In this document: positions 44,890 through 53,113 of the stretch, in pieces
Position numbering within the stretch: position 1 is the first letter of the stretch
Layout of the letters: every line of letters begins with the position of its first letter
Assembly (NCBI GenBank): GCA_966211965.1
Contig: CBIHON010000031.1
Span: forward strand, 1 to 61,104
Source: CBIHON01 sp966211965
Lineage (GTDB): Bacteria > Pseudomonadota > Gammaproteobacteria > Burkholderiales > Burkholderiaceae_D
Length of the DNA stretch: 61,104 bases
Direction: 5' to 3'
Notes under the pieces: generated by a model
The model's input: the letters and a program-made list of their open reading frames with translations, nothing else
Told to the model about the DNA's origin: nothing
Database searches by the model: none
Made by a program: the position numbers and the translations under genes

Positions 44890-45067
44890 CTAGTGCTGAG
44901 ACGCATAAATTTCGAAACATAAAAATGTGCCTTGCCGCGCCATACGTCGCCTCGCCGGCCGCGTTGGAATCCTCGCGATAGGCCCGCTATCGCTGCGGTT
45001 CGCGCCTAGTTTGACGCAACAATGCATCACTTTTATTGGTTTCGAAATTTATGAGTCTCAGCACTAG
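44890..45067. repeat. Palindromic element, family d (178 bp)
   Basis: The ends CTAGTGCTGAGAC, then one mismatch, then CATAAATTTCGAAAC, form a 29-bp terminal inverted repeat (right arm 45039-45067). The GC-rich centre (44937-45010) contrasts with the AT-rich ends. Non-coding. Same overall design as the other palindromic elements but with unrelated ends. Confidence 0.85.
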
Positions 45068-45424
45068 CTGGCTGGCCAGTGTACAGCGCACCTTTCCCTA
45101 TCTAGACTCCTTTCCCTCGCCCACAGTGCATGGTGCATGGCCCGACATTGAGAGCGCGGAAGCCGAAGGAATTTTCCAGCGTCTCTCTATTCTCGTCACC
45201 ATATGAGAGATGCATGAGCTTTTCAGCTGTGTGAATTGGCGAATCGTATGCCATCCCGAACAGACGCCGGCGTCATCGAGCAGATAGTGGTGTTTCCTGG
45301 CCGCATAGGCGCCGGCTCGGCGGCACGCGCGCTCCACGCGTCTTCCTTGGCACAAATTGTGGTTTGACCCGAATTGCCTCGAGCGGCGCGATGCGGCGAC
45401 GTCGGCAGAATAGTGAGGATGATG

Positions 45425-46576
45425 ATGAATGTCTTGATCACGGGCGGCGCCGGCTTTATCGGGACGCATACCGCTATTGCGTTGCATGCCGGCGGTCATC
45501 GCATAAGAATTCTGGATTTGCTTGATCCGCAAATCCATGGCACCGCGGCGGATTTCAATCCCGCGCTGCGCGCCGTTGCGGAATGCGTGCGAGGCGATGT
45601 CTGCGATCAGGCTGATTGCCGCGCCGCGCTCGACGGCATCGATTGCGTTTTTCATTTCGCCGCGCGTACCGGCGTGGGTCAGAGCATGTACGACGTCGGC
45701 GATTATGTCGCAACCAATGTGCAGGGCACGGCCGCGCTGATCGAGGCAATCGTGAAGATGAAGCTGCCGCTCAAGCGTTTCGTGCTGGCGTCCTCGCGCG
45801 CGGTGTATGGCGAAGGCCGGTTCGAGTGCGCAACGCATGGGCCGGTCCATCCCGGCCCGCGCGATGCCGCATCGATGAGGGCGGGTGCGTTCGACGTTCT
45901 CTGTCCTGCTTGCGGCGTGCCGATGCAAGCGGTGCCGACGCCGGTCGACTGCGAATGCCGGCCGCTGTCGGTCTATGCGATCACCAAGCAGCAGCAGGAA
46001 GAGTATGCGCAATATGCGGCGCATGTCTTCGGATTGCCGCTGGTGGTGCTGCGCTATTTCAATGTTTACGGCTCGATGCAGTCGCTGTGCAATCCTTACA
46101 CCGGGGTCATTTCCATCTTCAATGGACTGCTGCGTGACGGAGCGCCGCTTTCGCTATATGAACATGGCAGACCGATCCGGGATTTCGTCCATGTCTCCGA
46201 CGTGGTCCGGGCCAACTTGCTGGCGATGGCGCCGACACTGCGGACCGGCGAGATATTCAATGTCGGCAGCGGGCAGGCCACTACGATTGCCGAGGTGGCG
46301 CGGACTCAGGCGGCAATCATGGGGCTGGAGCCGCAACTTGAGGACCGTGGCGAATATCGCATTGGCGACATTTTCGCCTGCTATGCCGATTTATCGCACT
46401 CGCGCCAGGGATTAGGCTATGCGCCTCAGGTAGATCTGCATACCGGCATGGCCGAGTTCGTATCCTGGGCGCAAGGGCAGGCGACCGGCAGCCGCTACGG
46501 CGCCGCCGTGGGTGAATTGAAGGCCCATGGCTTGCTCGGCCAGGCAGCACTGCCGGCGGCATCGGGCTGCAATTGA
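45425..46576 (+). CDS. NAD-dependent nucleotide-sugar epimerase
   Basis: A 383-residue short-chain dehydrogenase of the extended type: Rossmann motif VLITGGAGFIGTH at the N-terminus and catalytic YxxxK in YAITK (about residue 187). Before the YxxxK there is an insert with four cysteines (CPACG and CEC) that could bind zinc. I recall similar inserts in dTDP-L-rhamnose/6-deoxytalose 4-epimerase-type enzymes, so that is a possible activity, unproven. Three ATGs lie in a row; 45425 fits the GTGAGG site. Its stop overlaps the glycosyltransferase start. Confidence 0.87.
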   Translation: MNVLITGGAGFIGTHTAIALHAGGHRIRILDLLDPQIHGTAADFNPALRAVAECVRGDVCDQADCRAALDGIDCVFHFAARTGVGQSMYDVGDYVATNVQGTAALIEAIVKMKLPLKRFVLASSRAVYGEGRFECATHGPVHPGPRDAASMRAGAFDVLCPACGVPMQAVPTPVDCECRPLSVYAITKQQQEEYAQYAAHVFGLPLVVLRYFNVYGSMQSLCNPYTGVISIFNGLLRDGAPLSLYEHGRPIRDFVHVSDVVRANLLAMAPTLRTGEIFNVGSGQATTIAEVARTQAAIMGLEPQLEDRGEYRIGDIFACYADLSHSRQGLGYAPQVDLHTGMAEFVSWAQGQATGSRYGAAVGELKAHGLLGQAALPAASGCN

Positions 46577-47805
46577 CGGCGCGCCGCATCCTGTTCGTGG
46601 CCGAAGCGATTTCGCTCGCGCATGTCGCGCGAACGACGGCGCTGGCCGATACCTTGAATCGCGACGAATTCGATATCCACTTTGCAAGCAGCGGTGAATT
46701 TGCGTTCTGTCATGCGGACCGGCAGTGGCAGTTCCATCGCGTGCACAGCATTTCGACGCAATGTTTTCAGCGCCGGCTGGAATTGGGGCTTCCGGTTTAC
46801 AGCCGGGCCGATCTGGAATGTTATATTGCGGACGATCTGCGCTTGATCGAAGCGGTATCGCCGGAGCTCATTGTCCATGACTTCCGGTTGTCGATGTCGA
46901 TTGCCGCGCGGCTGGCGAACGTGCCGCTGCTGAGTCTTTGCAATGCGCACTGGAGCCCGTATGTAAGGCCCATGCCGGTACAGGCGCCGAATCTCCCCAT
47001 TGCGCGTCTACTGGGTTATCGTTTAATGGACACGATATTCAGGGCCTTATGGCCATTGGCGAACCGAATGCATGTGGCACCCATAAACAGCGTGCGCCGG
47101 CAGTACGGCTTGCCTCCCTATGGCTCGCTGTCGGAGTTCTATTGCGACGGCGACGTGGTGATGTATTCGGACACCGCCCAATTGACGCCGCTTGACGCAG
47201 CGCCTGCGTCGCATTGCCATATCGGTTCCGTCATATGGTCGCCGCAGACAGTATATCCGGCCTGGTGGGGGCAGGCGGTGAATTGCCGCGAGCGCCGCGT
47301 GTACATCACGCTGGGTTCAAGCGGCAATACCGATTTGCTGCCCGACGTCATTGCAGCCTGTCGCTCTGCCGGATTAGTCTGCCTGGTGGCGACTGCCGGC
47401 CACTGCGACATGGTCCATCGGGTCCATCGTCCCCCGGCGGTTTATGCGGCTGATTTTTTACCCGGCAGCGAGTCGGCGGCACTTGCCGATTTTGTTATCT
47501 GCAATGGCGGCAGCGCGACATCGCATCAGGCATTGGCGCAAGGCCGTGCCGTATTGGGCATTTGCTCCAATCTGGATCAGGTGCTGACGATGCAGCGCAT
47601 CGCCGCCGCCGGCGCGGCCGTGTTTCTGCGCGCCGGTGAGGCGAATCCGGCAAGCTTGCGTTCGGCCATCGCTCGTTTGATCGGCGACGATGCTTATGCC
47701 AATGTGGCGCAGCGAGTCCGGTCCGATTTTGCGATGAACGATTTCGCTATCTTGTTCGGCGAGATCGCTCGTCAGAGTTTTCTCACAGGCTCTAGCCAAA
47801 AATAG
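46573..47805 (+). CDS. UDP-glycosyltransferase-like protein (GT-B fold)
   Basis: A 410-residue GT1/MGT-type transferase. The N-terminal half has the acceptor-domain pattern (ILFVAEAISLAHVARTTALA). The C-terminal half has the donor-binding region (VYITLGSSGNTDLLPDVIA; CNGGSATSHQALAQGRAVLG), where family members read GGxGT or GG..T..EAL. Translation starts at TTG 46573, overlapping the epimerase stop (TTGA), so the two are coupled. Together they probably make and transfer a deoxy sugar to a lipid or natural product. A hairpin terminator candidate follows. Confidence 0.85.
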   Translation: MTARRILFVAEAISLAHVARTTALADTLNRDEFDIHFASSGEFAFCHADRQWQFHRVHSISTQCFQRRLELGLPVYSRADLECYIADDLRLIEAVSPELIVHDFRLSMSIAARLANVPLLSLCNAHWSPYVRPMPVQAPNLPIARLLGYRLMDTIFRALWPLANRMHVAPINSVRRQYGLPPYGSLSEFYCDGDVVMYSDTAQLTPLDAAPASHCHIGSVIWSPQTVYPAWWGQAVNCRERRVYITLGSSGNTDLLPDVIAACRSAGLVCLVATAGHCDMVHRVHRPPAVYAADFLPGSESAALADFVICNGGSATSHQALAQGRAVLGICSNLDQVLTMQRIAAAGAAVFLRAGEANPASLRSAIARLIGDDAYANVAQRVRSDFAMNDFAILFGEIARQSFLTGSSQK

Positions 47806-47809
47806 AAGA

Positions 47810-47830
47810 CTCTCCGGCTCTGCCGGAGAG
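47810..47830 (+). terminator. Short hairpin after the glycosyltransferase gene
   Basis: CTCTCCGGC-TCT-GCCGGAGAG is a perfect 9-bp GC-rich stem with a 3-nt loop, starting 5 nt after the stop codon. There is no strong T-run after it. Confidence 0.6.
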
Positions 47831-48348
47831 GCAGTAGAAGTTTGACGTATCGAGGAGTTTATCGACGACAATCCCAATCGTGAGCCGCCAGGCACATGAA
47901 AGGAAAAGTCACGACGGGCAAGACAGAAAGCCTAAGCTATACGAAGTGCCGCAGAACGACGCTGCATCCCGCCAGCATTGGTCAATTACAGCACATTCCT
48001 TTGAGCGCCGTACTCCTGAAGACATACTGCGCTTGATCATTGCTTTGACAGGACTCCGCAGTGAAGAAGGAATCCTCTCCATCAAGCAGACGTTAGGCCA
48101 CAAGAGAGAGCATGCACACCTGCCTTCATACTCTGTTTGCATCGGTCGCTAACGATGCACTAGTTTGCATAGATAATTTTGGCGCAAAGCTGTTTTGGCT
48201 ATATAGTCTGAGAACAAATTGCTTACGCGACAATTTGTTGGAAAAAACAATTAAATTATTGCAATTTCCGATTGAAGTTTCTTGTTGGAAAATTCAAAAC
48301 TTGCGTTTGATCTAATCCGATCTGGATAACAAAAAGGAAAAACCTTCG
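47831..48348. other. Non-coding stretch with a possible recombinase scar
   Basis: About 500 nt without a gene I can defend. A short plus-strand frame (47880-48152) contains LTGLRSEEGILSIKQTLGHK, which recalls the TGLR and LGH boxes of tyrosine recombinases, but they are much too close together. It may be a decayed integrase or chance. 48150-48340 is AT-rich and should carry the promoter of the next gene. Confidence 0.35.
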
Positions 48349-50634
48349 ATGCATTTATTGTCAAATGAGAATCTCTGTTCAACTCCGCGCACATCCAAGA
48401 ATGGCAGCGTATTGTTAGCGCGCTCAGTCCAGGCCACTGCTGTGACTGCGGCTTTGGCGGCCATGCTTTACGGCCATGCTTTTGCGCAAAGTGCACCCGC
48501 CGGGTCCATTGCGCTGGAAGGATTTGAAACGCCGGCCCTTGCGCCAAACAGCTACACCTACAATCCGGTCGGGACGAAGTGGACTTTCAGCGGCACCACT
48601 GGCAGTGGTCTGCAGCGCAACGGCAGCATTTGGGGTGCCACTACGGCGCCGGAGGGGCAGCAAACGGCATTCTTGCGAGGCGGCGATGCGCACCTATCGC
48701 AAGTGGTCGCGCTGCCGGCCGGCACTTACAATGTGTCGTTTTACGCGGCCCGGCGTGCCTTTGACGCCGGCGCGATAAATCCCCTCCAGCTGAAAATTAA
48801 TGGCCTTCCAATCGGCGCGCCGATCGTGCCGAAAACTCTCGCATTTACCAAATACACCTCGATCGACTTTCAGCTAAGCACCAGTGGCTCTTACAAGGTG
48901 GAGCTGGTTTCGACCAATGCGGCACCGAGCACTTACCCCGTTGCCAGCTTTATTGATGCCGTCTCGATCAATCCGGTTGGTACGTCACCGCAACCACCGG
49001 TTACCTCGTCCGGCATGAGTCCCGCCTGCGCCAGCTTCTATGCTGCGTCACCCGGCTTTGCGTTGAGCACATCGCGCACGGTGGACGCGATCCCAACCTT
49101 GGCCAAACCGGCCAAGGGCGTGGCATTTGCCGAACCGACGTACAAGACTTGCATGGTGCGGGCAACTGACCACGTTGCCGATAATGTCCCAGATTTTGCG
49201 CGCAACGACTATTCCCGCAGGCAAGCTTTCAACGCCGACGATACCTTGCAACTGGTCATAGACGGCCCTAACAAATGGCATCTGTACGATGCCAATACAC
49301 ATACCCATCTGAAGGAATTGACGGCCCTCCCCCAGGGCGACGCCGAACCCCAATGGAGCGCGACGGATCCCAAGCTCCTGTATTTCCTCCCGGGTTACAT
49401 GGGCAGCGAGATGCAGGTCAAGGAACTCAACGTCAGCACCGGCAACGTTCGTGTGGTCGGCGATTTTGCTGCCAGGCTCAAATCTCTTTTCCCAGGAAGC
49501 ATGCCAGACAATGCCAGCACCCGGGCCGAAGGATCGCCGTCCAAGGATGGCAAGTATTGGTGTTTCATGGTGACGGACGCCGTGGCAAAAAATGAATATG
49601 GCACTCCCCTGGGCGTAGGCGTATTCACCTGGGACCGCGAAACCGACACGATTGTCGGTTCGATGCCGCTCAAGGGTGAAATTCCCGACCACGTCAGCAT
49701 GAGCCCAAGCGGAAAATATTGTGTTGTGTCGAGTGACGGTGCCATCGGCACATCGGCGTTCACCCGCGATTTCACAAAGAAGACGACGCTTTTGAAAACC
49801 TCGCAGCATTCCGATCTCGCCCTTGACGCCAATGGAAGAGATGTTTATGTAGCCATCAATTACCTGAATGATCCATTGGGAGGCAATGATGGCGATGTGT
49901 TTTTCACGGACCTTGAAACCGGTTTCAGAACCACGCTTTTCAACGTATACAGCCAAGCCGGTTCAAACCTGCATCTGTCGGGCAAGGCCTTCAACAAACC
50001 GGGCTGGATACTCTTCGACACCAACGCGGATGATGGCGATCAAGCCGATAAAAAGGATGACAACGGAAATCTCATTAAAAAAAGCGTGCGCACCGCTCCA
50101 ACAAAATGGATGCAGCGCAAAGTGCTAGCCATGCAGCTCAGGGCCAATCCGACGATCTACACGTTGGGGGCGACACGAGCACTGTATAACGGCTACTGGA
50201 CGGCGCCGGTAGCCAGCGTCAACCGCAGCTTTACCAGGATCGTCTTCAATTCCAACTGGCATAGCGACAGCGAAACCGACGTCGATACCTACAGCATTGA
50301 AATCCCGGCTGATGCACTGAAGGATGTTGGGGCGCCATCCACGCCACCAACTACGCCAGATTCGTTGACAGTCGCGCTGATCGGCTCTGTCGCGCGCGAC
50401 GGTTATCGAATCGATTACAAGGCTGGCACCAATCAAGCCGCGAAGTGCCGGTCTGCATGGAGCTCGGGTCAACACTACGATTGGGGGGGCGATTATTTGA
50501 CCCCTTCAGCCGATGGCTTGACCCACAGCGCGACGGTGTATCTGCCTTCTTCAACGGCCGCTATGACTACCTACCTTGTTTGCAAGGCAAACAGCACGGG
50601 AATTGAGAAAGAAATACCAATCCAGATCAAGTGA
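48349..50634 (+). CDS. Large secreted protein: N-terminal sandwich domain plus propeller-like domain
   Basis: A 761-residue exported protein (signal peptide ends near HAFA-QSAP, about residue 46). Residues 55-205 form a beta-sandwich resembling carbohydrate-binding/DUF642-type modules (IALEGFETPALAPNSYTYNP, QVVALPAGTYNVSFYA). Residues 225-660 have the repeating strand pattern of a beta-propeller (FNADDTLQLVIDGPNKWHLY, DAEPQWSATDPKLLYFLPGY, MSPSGKYCVVSSDG). A C-terminal Ig-like domain of about 95 residues ends the protein. No catalytic motif is evident, though propellers include polysaccharide lyases. GGA upstream and a clear ATG support the start. Monocistronic, with a hairpin after it. Confidence 0.8.
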   Translation: MHLLSNENLCSTPRTSKNGSVLLARSVQATAVTAALAAMLYGHAFAQSAPAGSIALEGFETPALAPNSYTYNPVGTKWTFSGTTGSGLQRNGSIWGATTAPEGQQTAFLRGGDAHLSQVVALPAGTYNVSFYAARRAFDAGAINPLQLKINGLPIGAPIVPKTLAFTKYTSIDFQLSTSGSYKVELVSTNAAPSTYPVASFIDAVSINPVGTSPQPPVTSSGMSPACASFYAASPGFALSTSRTVDAIPTLAKPAKGVAFAEPTYKTCMVRATDHVADNVPDFARNDYSRRQAFNADDTLQLVIDGPNKWHLYDANTHTHLKELTALPQGDAEPQWSATDPKLLYFLPGYMGSEMQVKELNVSTGNVRVVGDFAARLKSLFPGSMPDNASTRAEGSPSKDGKYWCFMVTDAVAKNEYGTPLGVGVFTWDRETDTIVGSMPLKGEIPDHVSMSPSGKYCVVSSDGAIGTSAFTRDFTKKTTLLKTSQHSDLALDANGRDVYVAINYLNDPLGGNDGDVFFTDLETGFRTTLFNVYSQAGSNLHLSGKAFNKPGWILFDTNADDGDQADKKDDNGNLIKKSVRTAPTKWMQRKVLAMQLRANPTIYTLGATRALYNGYWTAPVASVNRSFTRIVFNSNWHSDSETDVDTYSIEIPADALKDVGAPSTPPTTPDSLTVALIGSVARDGYRIDYKAGTNQAAKCRSAWSSGQHYDWGGDYLTPSADGLTHSATVYLPSSTAAMTTYLVCKANSTGIEKEIPIQIK

Positions 50635-50650
50635 TCTGAAGCGTTGAAGG

Positions 50651-50686
50651 ACGAGTCTGCATCGCCTTTTTGCGATGTGGACTCGT
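50651..50686 (+). terminator. Hairpin after the propeller-protein gene
   Basis: A 15-bp stem (ACGAGTCTGCATCGC against GCGATGTGGACTCGT, two G-U type pairs) with a CTTTTT loop lies 17 nt downstream of the stop codon. No T-tract follows beyond a short A/T run. The stretch from here to the riboswitch at 51014 holds nothing else I can support. Confidence 0.6.
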
Positions 50687-51013
50687 GCCGAAAAATATTC
50701 AAGCTGTGGGGCGTTGCCTGGATCTCCTTCGAATGCAGCGCTTGGGCAGGGATCGTTTGTAACGGATGGCACGCACATGCGGCGCGCTGCGTTATCGGAT
50801 GCCTTATTAAATTCATTCAGATAGTTCAGCAGTTCGGGGTCAAAGGCTTCCCGGTGCAAGCAGACCATGGGGCAATACGCGCAACCAGCGGCAAACTGGT
50901 ATCGATCGGCAATTCTGAACAGAAGATGTACGTGTCCAATAACAGCAGACGGGGGCCATTTCGCTTATCATTCTGATTCTGCTTTTTACGGCTTTTCGAA
51001 AAGCTGTTTTCTC

Positions 51014-51062
51014 GGAGGAACGACCTCCCCCATCCGAGGGAATAATGTCCGGGACGACCCGG
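51014..51062 (+). promoter_or_regulatory. Guanidine-II (mini-ykkC) riboswitch candidate
   Basis: Two adjacent hairpins, each with the ACGR loop that defines guanidine-II RNAs: GGAGG-AACGA-CCTCC (51014-51028) and CCGGG-ACGA-CCCGG (51049-51062), 20 nt apart. The ribosome site AGGAGG (51072-51077) of the guanidinium-exporter gene follows directly. CCTCC of hairpin 1 could otherwise pair with that GGAGG, so ligand binding would expose the site and switch translation on. The extra A in loop 1 is slightly off consensus. Confidence 0.85.
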
Positions 51063-51083
51063 CTCTTCAAAAGGAGGGGGCCC

Positions 51084-51404
51084 ATGGCCTGGTTGTTGCT
51101 GATAGTTGCCGGATTACTGGAAGTGGTCTGGGCGTTTTCAATGAAGCAGTCCGTCGGTTTCACCAAACTTCTGCCAACTGTCATTACCCTGATTACGATG
51201 ATAGCCAGCTTTGCCTTGCTGTCATTTTCAATGCGAACACTGCCACTTGGTACCGCCTACACCGTATGGACAGGTATTGGCGCGGTAGGTGCCTTCCTTG
51301 TAGGGATCATGCTTCTTGGTGAGCAACTGAACATTACCCGTGTAGTTGCCGCTATGCTTATCGTCTGCGGTCTAGTTTTGATGAAGCTGTCGGCGCCGGA
51401 CTGA
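51084..51404 (+). CDS. gdx: SMR-family guanidinium exporter (Gdx, formerly SugE)
   Basis: A 106-residue, four-helix small multidrug resistance protein. The essential membrane glutamate is in LLIVAGLLEVVWAFSMK (Glu 13), and the Gdx-type signature LPLGTAYTVWTGIGAVGAFLVG is intact. Gdx proteins work as antiparallel dimers that exchange guanidinium for protons. The guanidine-II riboswitch directly upstream supports this specificity over a quaternary-ammonium pump. ATG 51084 sits 6 nt after AGGAGG. Confidence 0.93.
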   Translation: MAWLLLIVAGLLEVVWAFSMKQSVGFTKLLPTVITLITMIASFALLSFSMRTLPLGTAYTVWTGIGAVGAFLVGIMLLGEQLNITRVVAAMLIVCGLVLMKLSAPD

Positions 51405-51493
51405 CTGCTCAATGTGCTACCGACCGCTTCTGGCCGATAATCGTAGGCGACTTTGTTTCGCCCACGGTGTATTTCAGCACGGGGTTCTTGCAG

Positions 51494-52123
51494 TTACAGA
51501 AGCCCCTCTTCTTGGAGGGCCTTCTGAACGGATGGTCGAGCACGTACTCGTTCATACCAGGCACGCAGATTATCCAGATTGTCGAAATGAATATCCGCTT
51601 TGTAATAGGACTTCAACCATGGTGCCTGTCCCCACCCGGTCAAGGCGAACAGATATGCGTCAGCCACGGTAAATGAATCGCCGAGCAGGTACTTGCTGTT
51701 TGCGAGTTGCTCATTAATCCATTCGTATCGTTTCTCCAGTTTCGGCTTAGCCGTCTCCACATATTTTCCGGCCAGTACCGCGTACAACAGGGGTATAAAG
51801 CCCTTGTGGACTTCTGAAGTCAAAAAGCTTAACCATTCCTGCAACTTGTAGCGCTCATAAGTGCCATTGGCTGGCACCAACCCTAATTCTGGCTTCAGGT
51901 CAGCCAGGTACTGAACAATTGCCGGACCTTCGCGCAGCACCTTCCCATCATCCAATTCCAGGGCCGGAACGTAGCCGAACTTATTGATGTCGTAATAGTT
52001 TGTGCCCTCTTGGGTTTCGTGGCTTTTGTGGTCTACCTTGATTAGGGTAGCGTCCAAGCCCAATTCGGTTAAGACGATGTGTGGGGAAAGCGAGCAGCTC
52101 CCGGGAATATAGTAAAGCTTCAT
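51494..52123 (-). CDS. Glutathione S-transferase, beta-class-like
   Basis: A 209-residue GST: N-terminal thioredoxin-like domain (MKLYYIPGSCSLSPHIVL, with the beta-class Cys 10) and cis-Pro in FGYVPALELDDG, glutathione-site EGPAIVQYLAD, and a C-terminal helical domain with the GDSFTVADAYLF N-capping motif. It is divergent from the HxlR regulator, which probably controls it, and convergent with gdx. Confidence 0.93.
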   Translation of the reverse strand: MKLYYIPGSCSLSPHIVLTELGLDATLIKVDHKSHETQEGTNYYDINKFGYVPALELDDGKVLREGPAIVQYLADLKPELGLVPANGTYERYKLQEWLSFLTSEVHKGFIPLLYAVLAGKYVETAKPKLEKRYEWINEQLANSKYLLGDSFTVADAYLFALTGWGQAPWLKSYYKADIHFDNLDNLRAWYERVRARPSVQKALQEEGLL

Positions 52124-52206
52124 AAGGGCTCCTTTAGAGGTGGCATCGAAGTGAGCTACCGGCGAATACTATTGTAATTACCAAGGATAAAAAAGAAAGA
52201 AGGCAC

Positions 52207-52239
52207 TATAATGTGGTGTAGGTACATTTTTTATACCTA
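52207..52239 (+). promoter_or_regulatory. -10 box and palindromic operator before the HxlR gene
   Basis: A TATAAT at 52207-52212 is followed by the inverted repeat TAGGTA-N9-TACCTA (52219-52239), which lies 19 nt before the HxlR start. A repressor bound here would block the promoter. HxlR-family proteins bind such palindromes as dimers, so self-control and control of the divergent GST gene are both likely. Confidence 0.6.
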
Positions 52240-52257
52240 ATGCTGCGCAGGGACCAT

Positions 52258-52587
52258 ATGAAAGAAAGCGTAACTGGATGTTCCATTGAGGAGGCAATGC
52301 GTTTACTCGGCGGTCGATGGAGACTTCTTCTGGTTTCCTACTTAGTTGACGGACCGAGACGCTTCAACGAATTACGGCGTGATGTTCCCAATATCTCGCA
52401 ACGCATGCTGACCCTGGACCTCCGGGCCTTGGAAGATGCGGGACTGGTCAAAAGGACGATTTACCCCACAGTTCCTGTAAAAGTGGAGTACGAGCTAACT
52501 TCGGATGGTCAAAGATTACTCCCGGTAGTAGCCGTAATGAAGGAGTTTGGTCTTTGGCTCAAGAACAAAGAAAGTGGCCTGGGGTAG
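52258..52587 (+). CDS. HxlR-family winged-helix regulator
   Basis: A 109-residue protein of the HxlR/MarR-like group (AMRLLGGRWRLLLVSYLVDG, RRFNELRRDVPNISQRML, DGQRLLPVVAVMKEFG). The N-terminal cysteine (VTGCSIEEAM) is the redox-sensing residue in several relatives, so thiol or electrophile sensing is possible and would suit the GST neighbour. ATG 52258 has GCAGGGA upstream; the frame is open 18 nt further. Confidence 0.9.
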   Translation: MKESVTGCSIEEAMRLLGGRWRLLLVSYLVDGPRRFNELRRDVPNISQRMLTLDLRALEDAGLVKRTIYPTVPVKVEYELTSDGQRLLPVVAVMKEFGLWLKNKESGLG

Positions 52588-52623
52588 GAAAAGACGCTGC
52601 TACACCTTCGTCCGCTTTAGGTC

Positions 52624-52794
52624 TAGAGCCTGTTATGAACTCAAACAGGGGACTGCCCGAAGGGTTCGAGCGAGAAGGACGCATTGCCGTGTTGCGGCGC
52701 TTGCACAGGGGACCACCCTGCGCTGCGCGCCGCGCCTTGCACTGCGTCCTTCTCGCTCGAATGCGACCCCTGTTTGAGTTCATAACAGGCTCTA
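52624..52794. repeat. Palindromic element, family b, copy 2 (171 bp)
   Basis: The ends TAGAGCCTGTTATGAACTCA match copy 1 at 42239-42478. The terminal repeat continues through ACAGGGG. A second inverted segment lies inside (TTCGAGCGAGAAGGACGCA against its complement at 52743-52761). The interior differs from copy 1, so only the ends are shared. It shares its last base with the next element. Confidence 0.87.
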
Positions 52795-52910
52795 GGCTGT
52801 GTAAAAACGCGTTTCTCGCTTTCGAGCAGTACGATATGGCGGACGAAGTGGAGAGCGCCACACTACTCATTGTGGCCTCCTTCGGAGGAATCTGCGTTTT
52901 TACACAGCCT
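52794..52910. repeat. Palindromic element, family c (117 bp)
   Basis: A perfect 17-bp terminal inverted repeat, AGGCTGTGTAAAAACGC (52794-52810) and its complement (52894-52910). The centre has weak internal symmetry and no gene. It is directly joined to the family b element, as if one had inserted at the end of the other. The stretch 52911-53113 also contains several overlapping inverted repeats (for example GTCCGATA / TATCGGAC). Confidence 0.85.
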
Positions 52911-53113
52911 CGGCCAATGCCGGCCGTTGGCGCATTCCTCGATTCGATATTGCCTTGATAATTTATGTGTGGCAGCATAAGTCATATCTGCACCATGGTT
53001 ATGCCCCCATCGTGCCAGTCGGGTTTGGAATTCGTTGTCCGATATGCTGTGATCGCCAGGTTATCGGACCTCTATAGGGGCTATCACAACGTTAGGAATT
53101 CAGGGAGATTTGT

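Noticed and set aside
47880..48152. Tyrosine-recombinase-like fragment (TGLR and LGH strings)
   Set aside because: The two boxes are about 15 residues apart instead of well over 100, and no other integrase feature is present. Mentioned only as a possible scar.
50571..50868. Minus-strand frames after the propeller-protein gene
   Set aside because: They run across the terminator-like hairpin and have no domain.
40204..52910. Palindromic elements as CRISPR arrays
   Set aside because: There are no short direct repeats with regular unique spacers and no cas genes; the units are inverted repeats.
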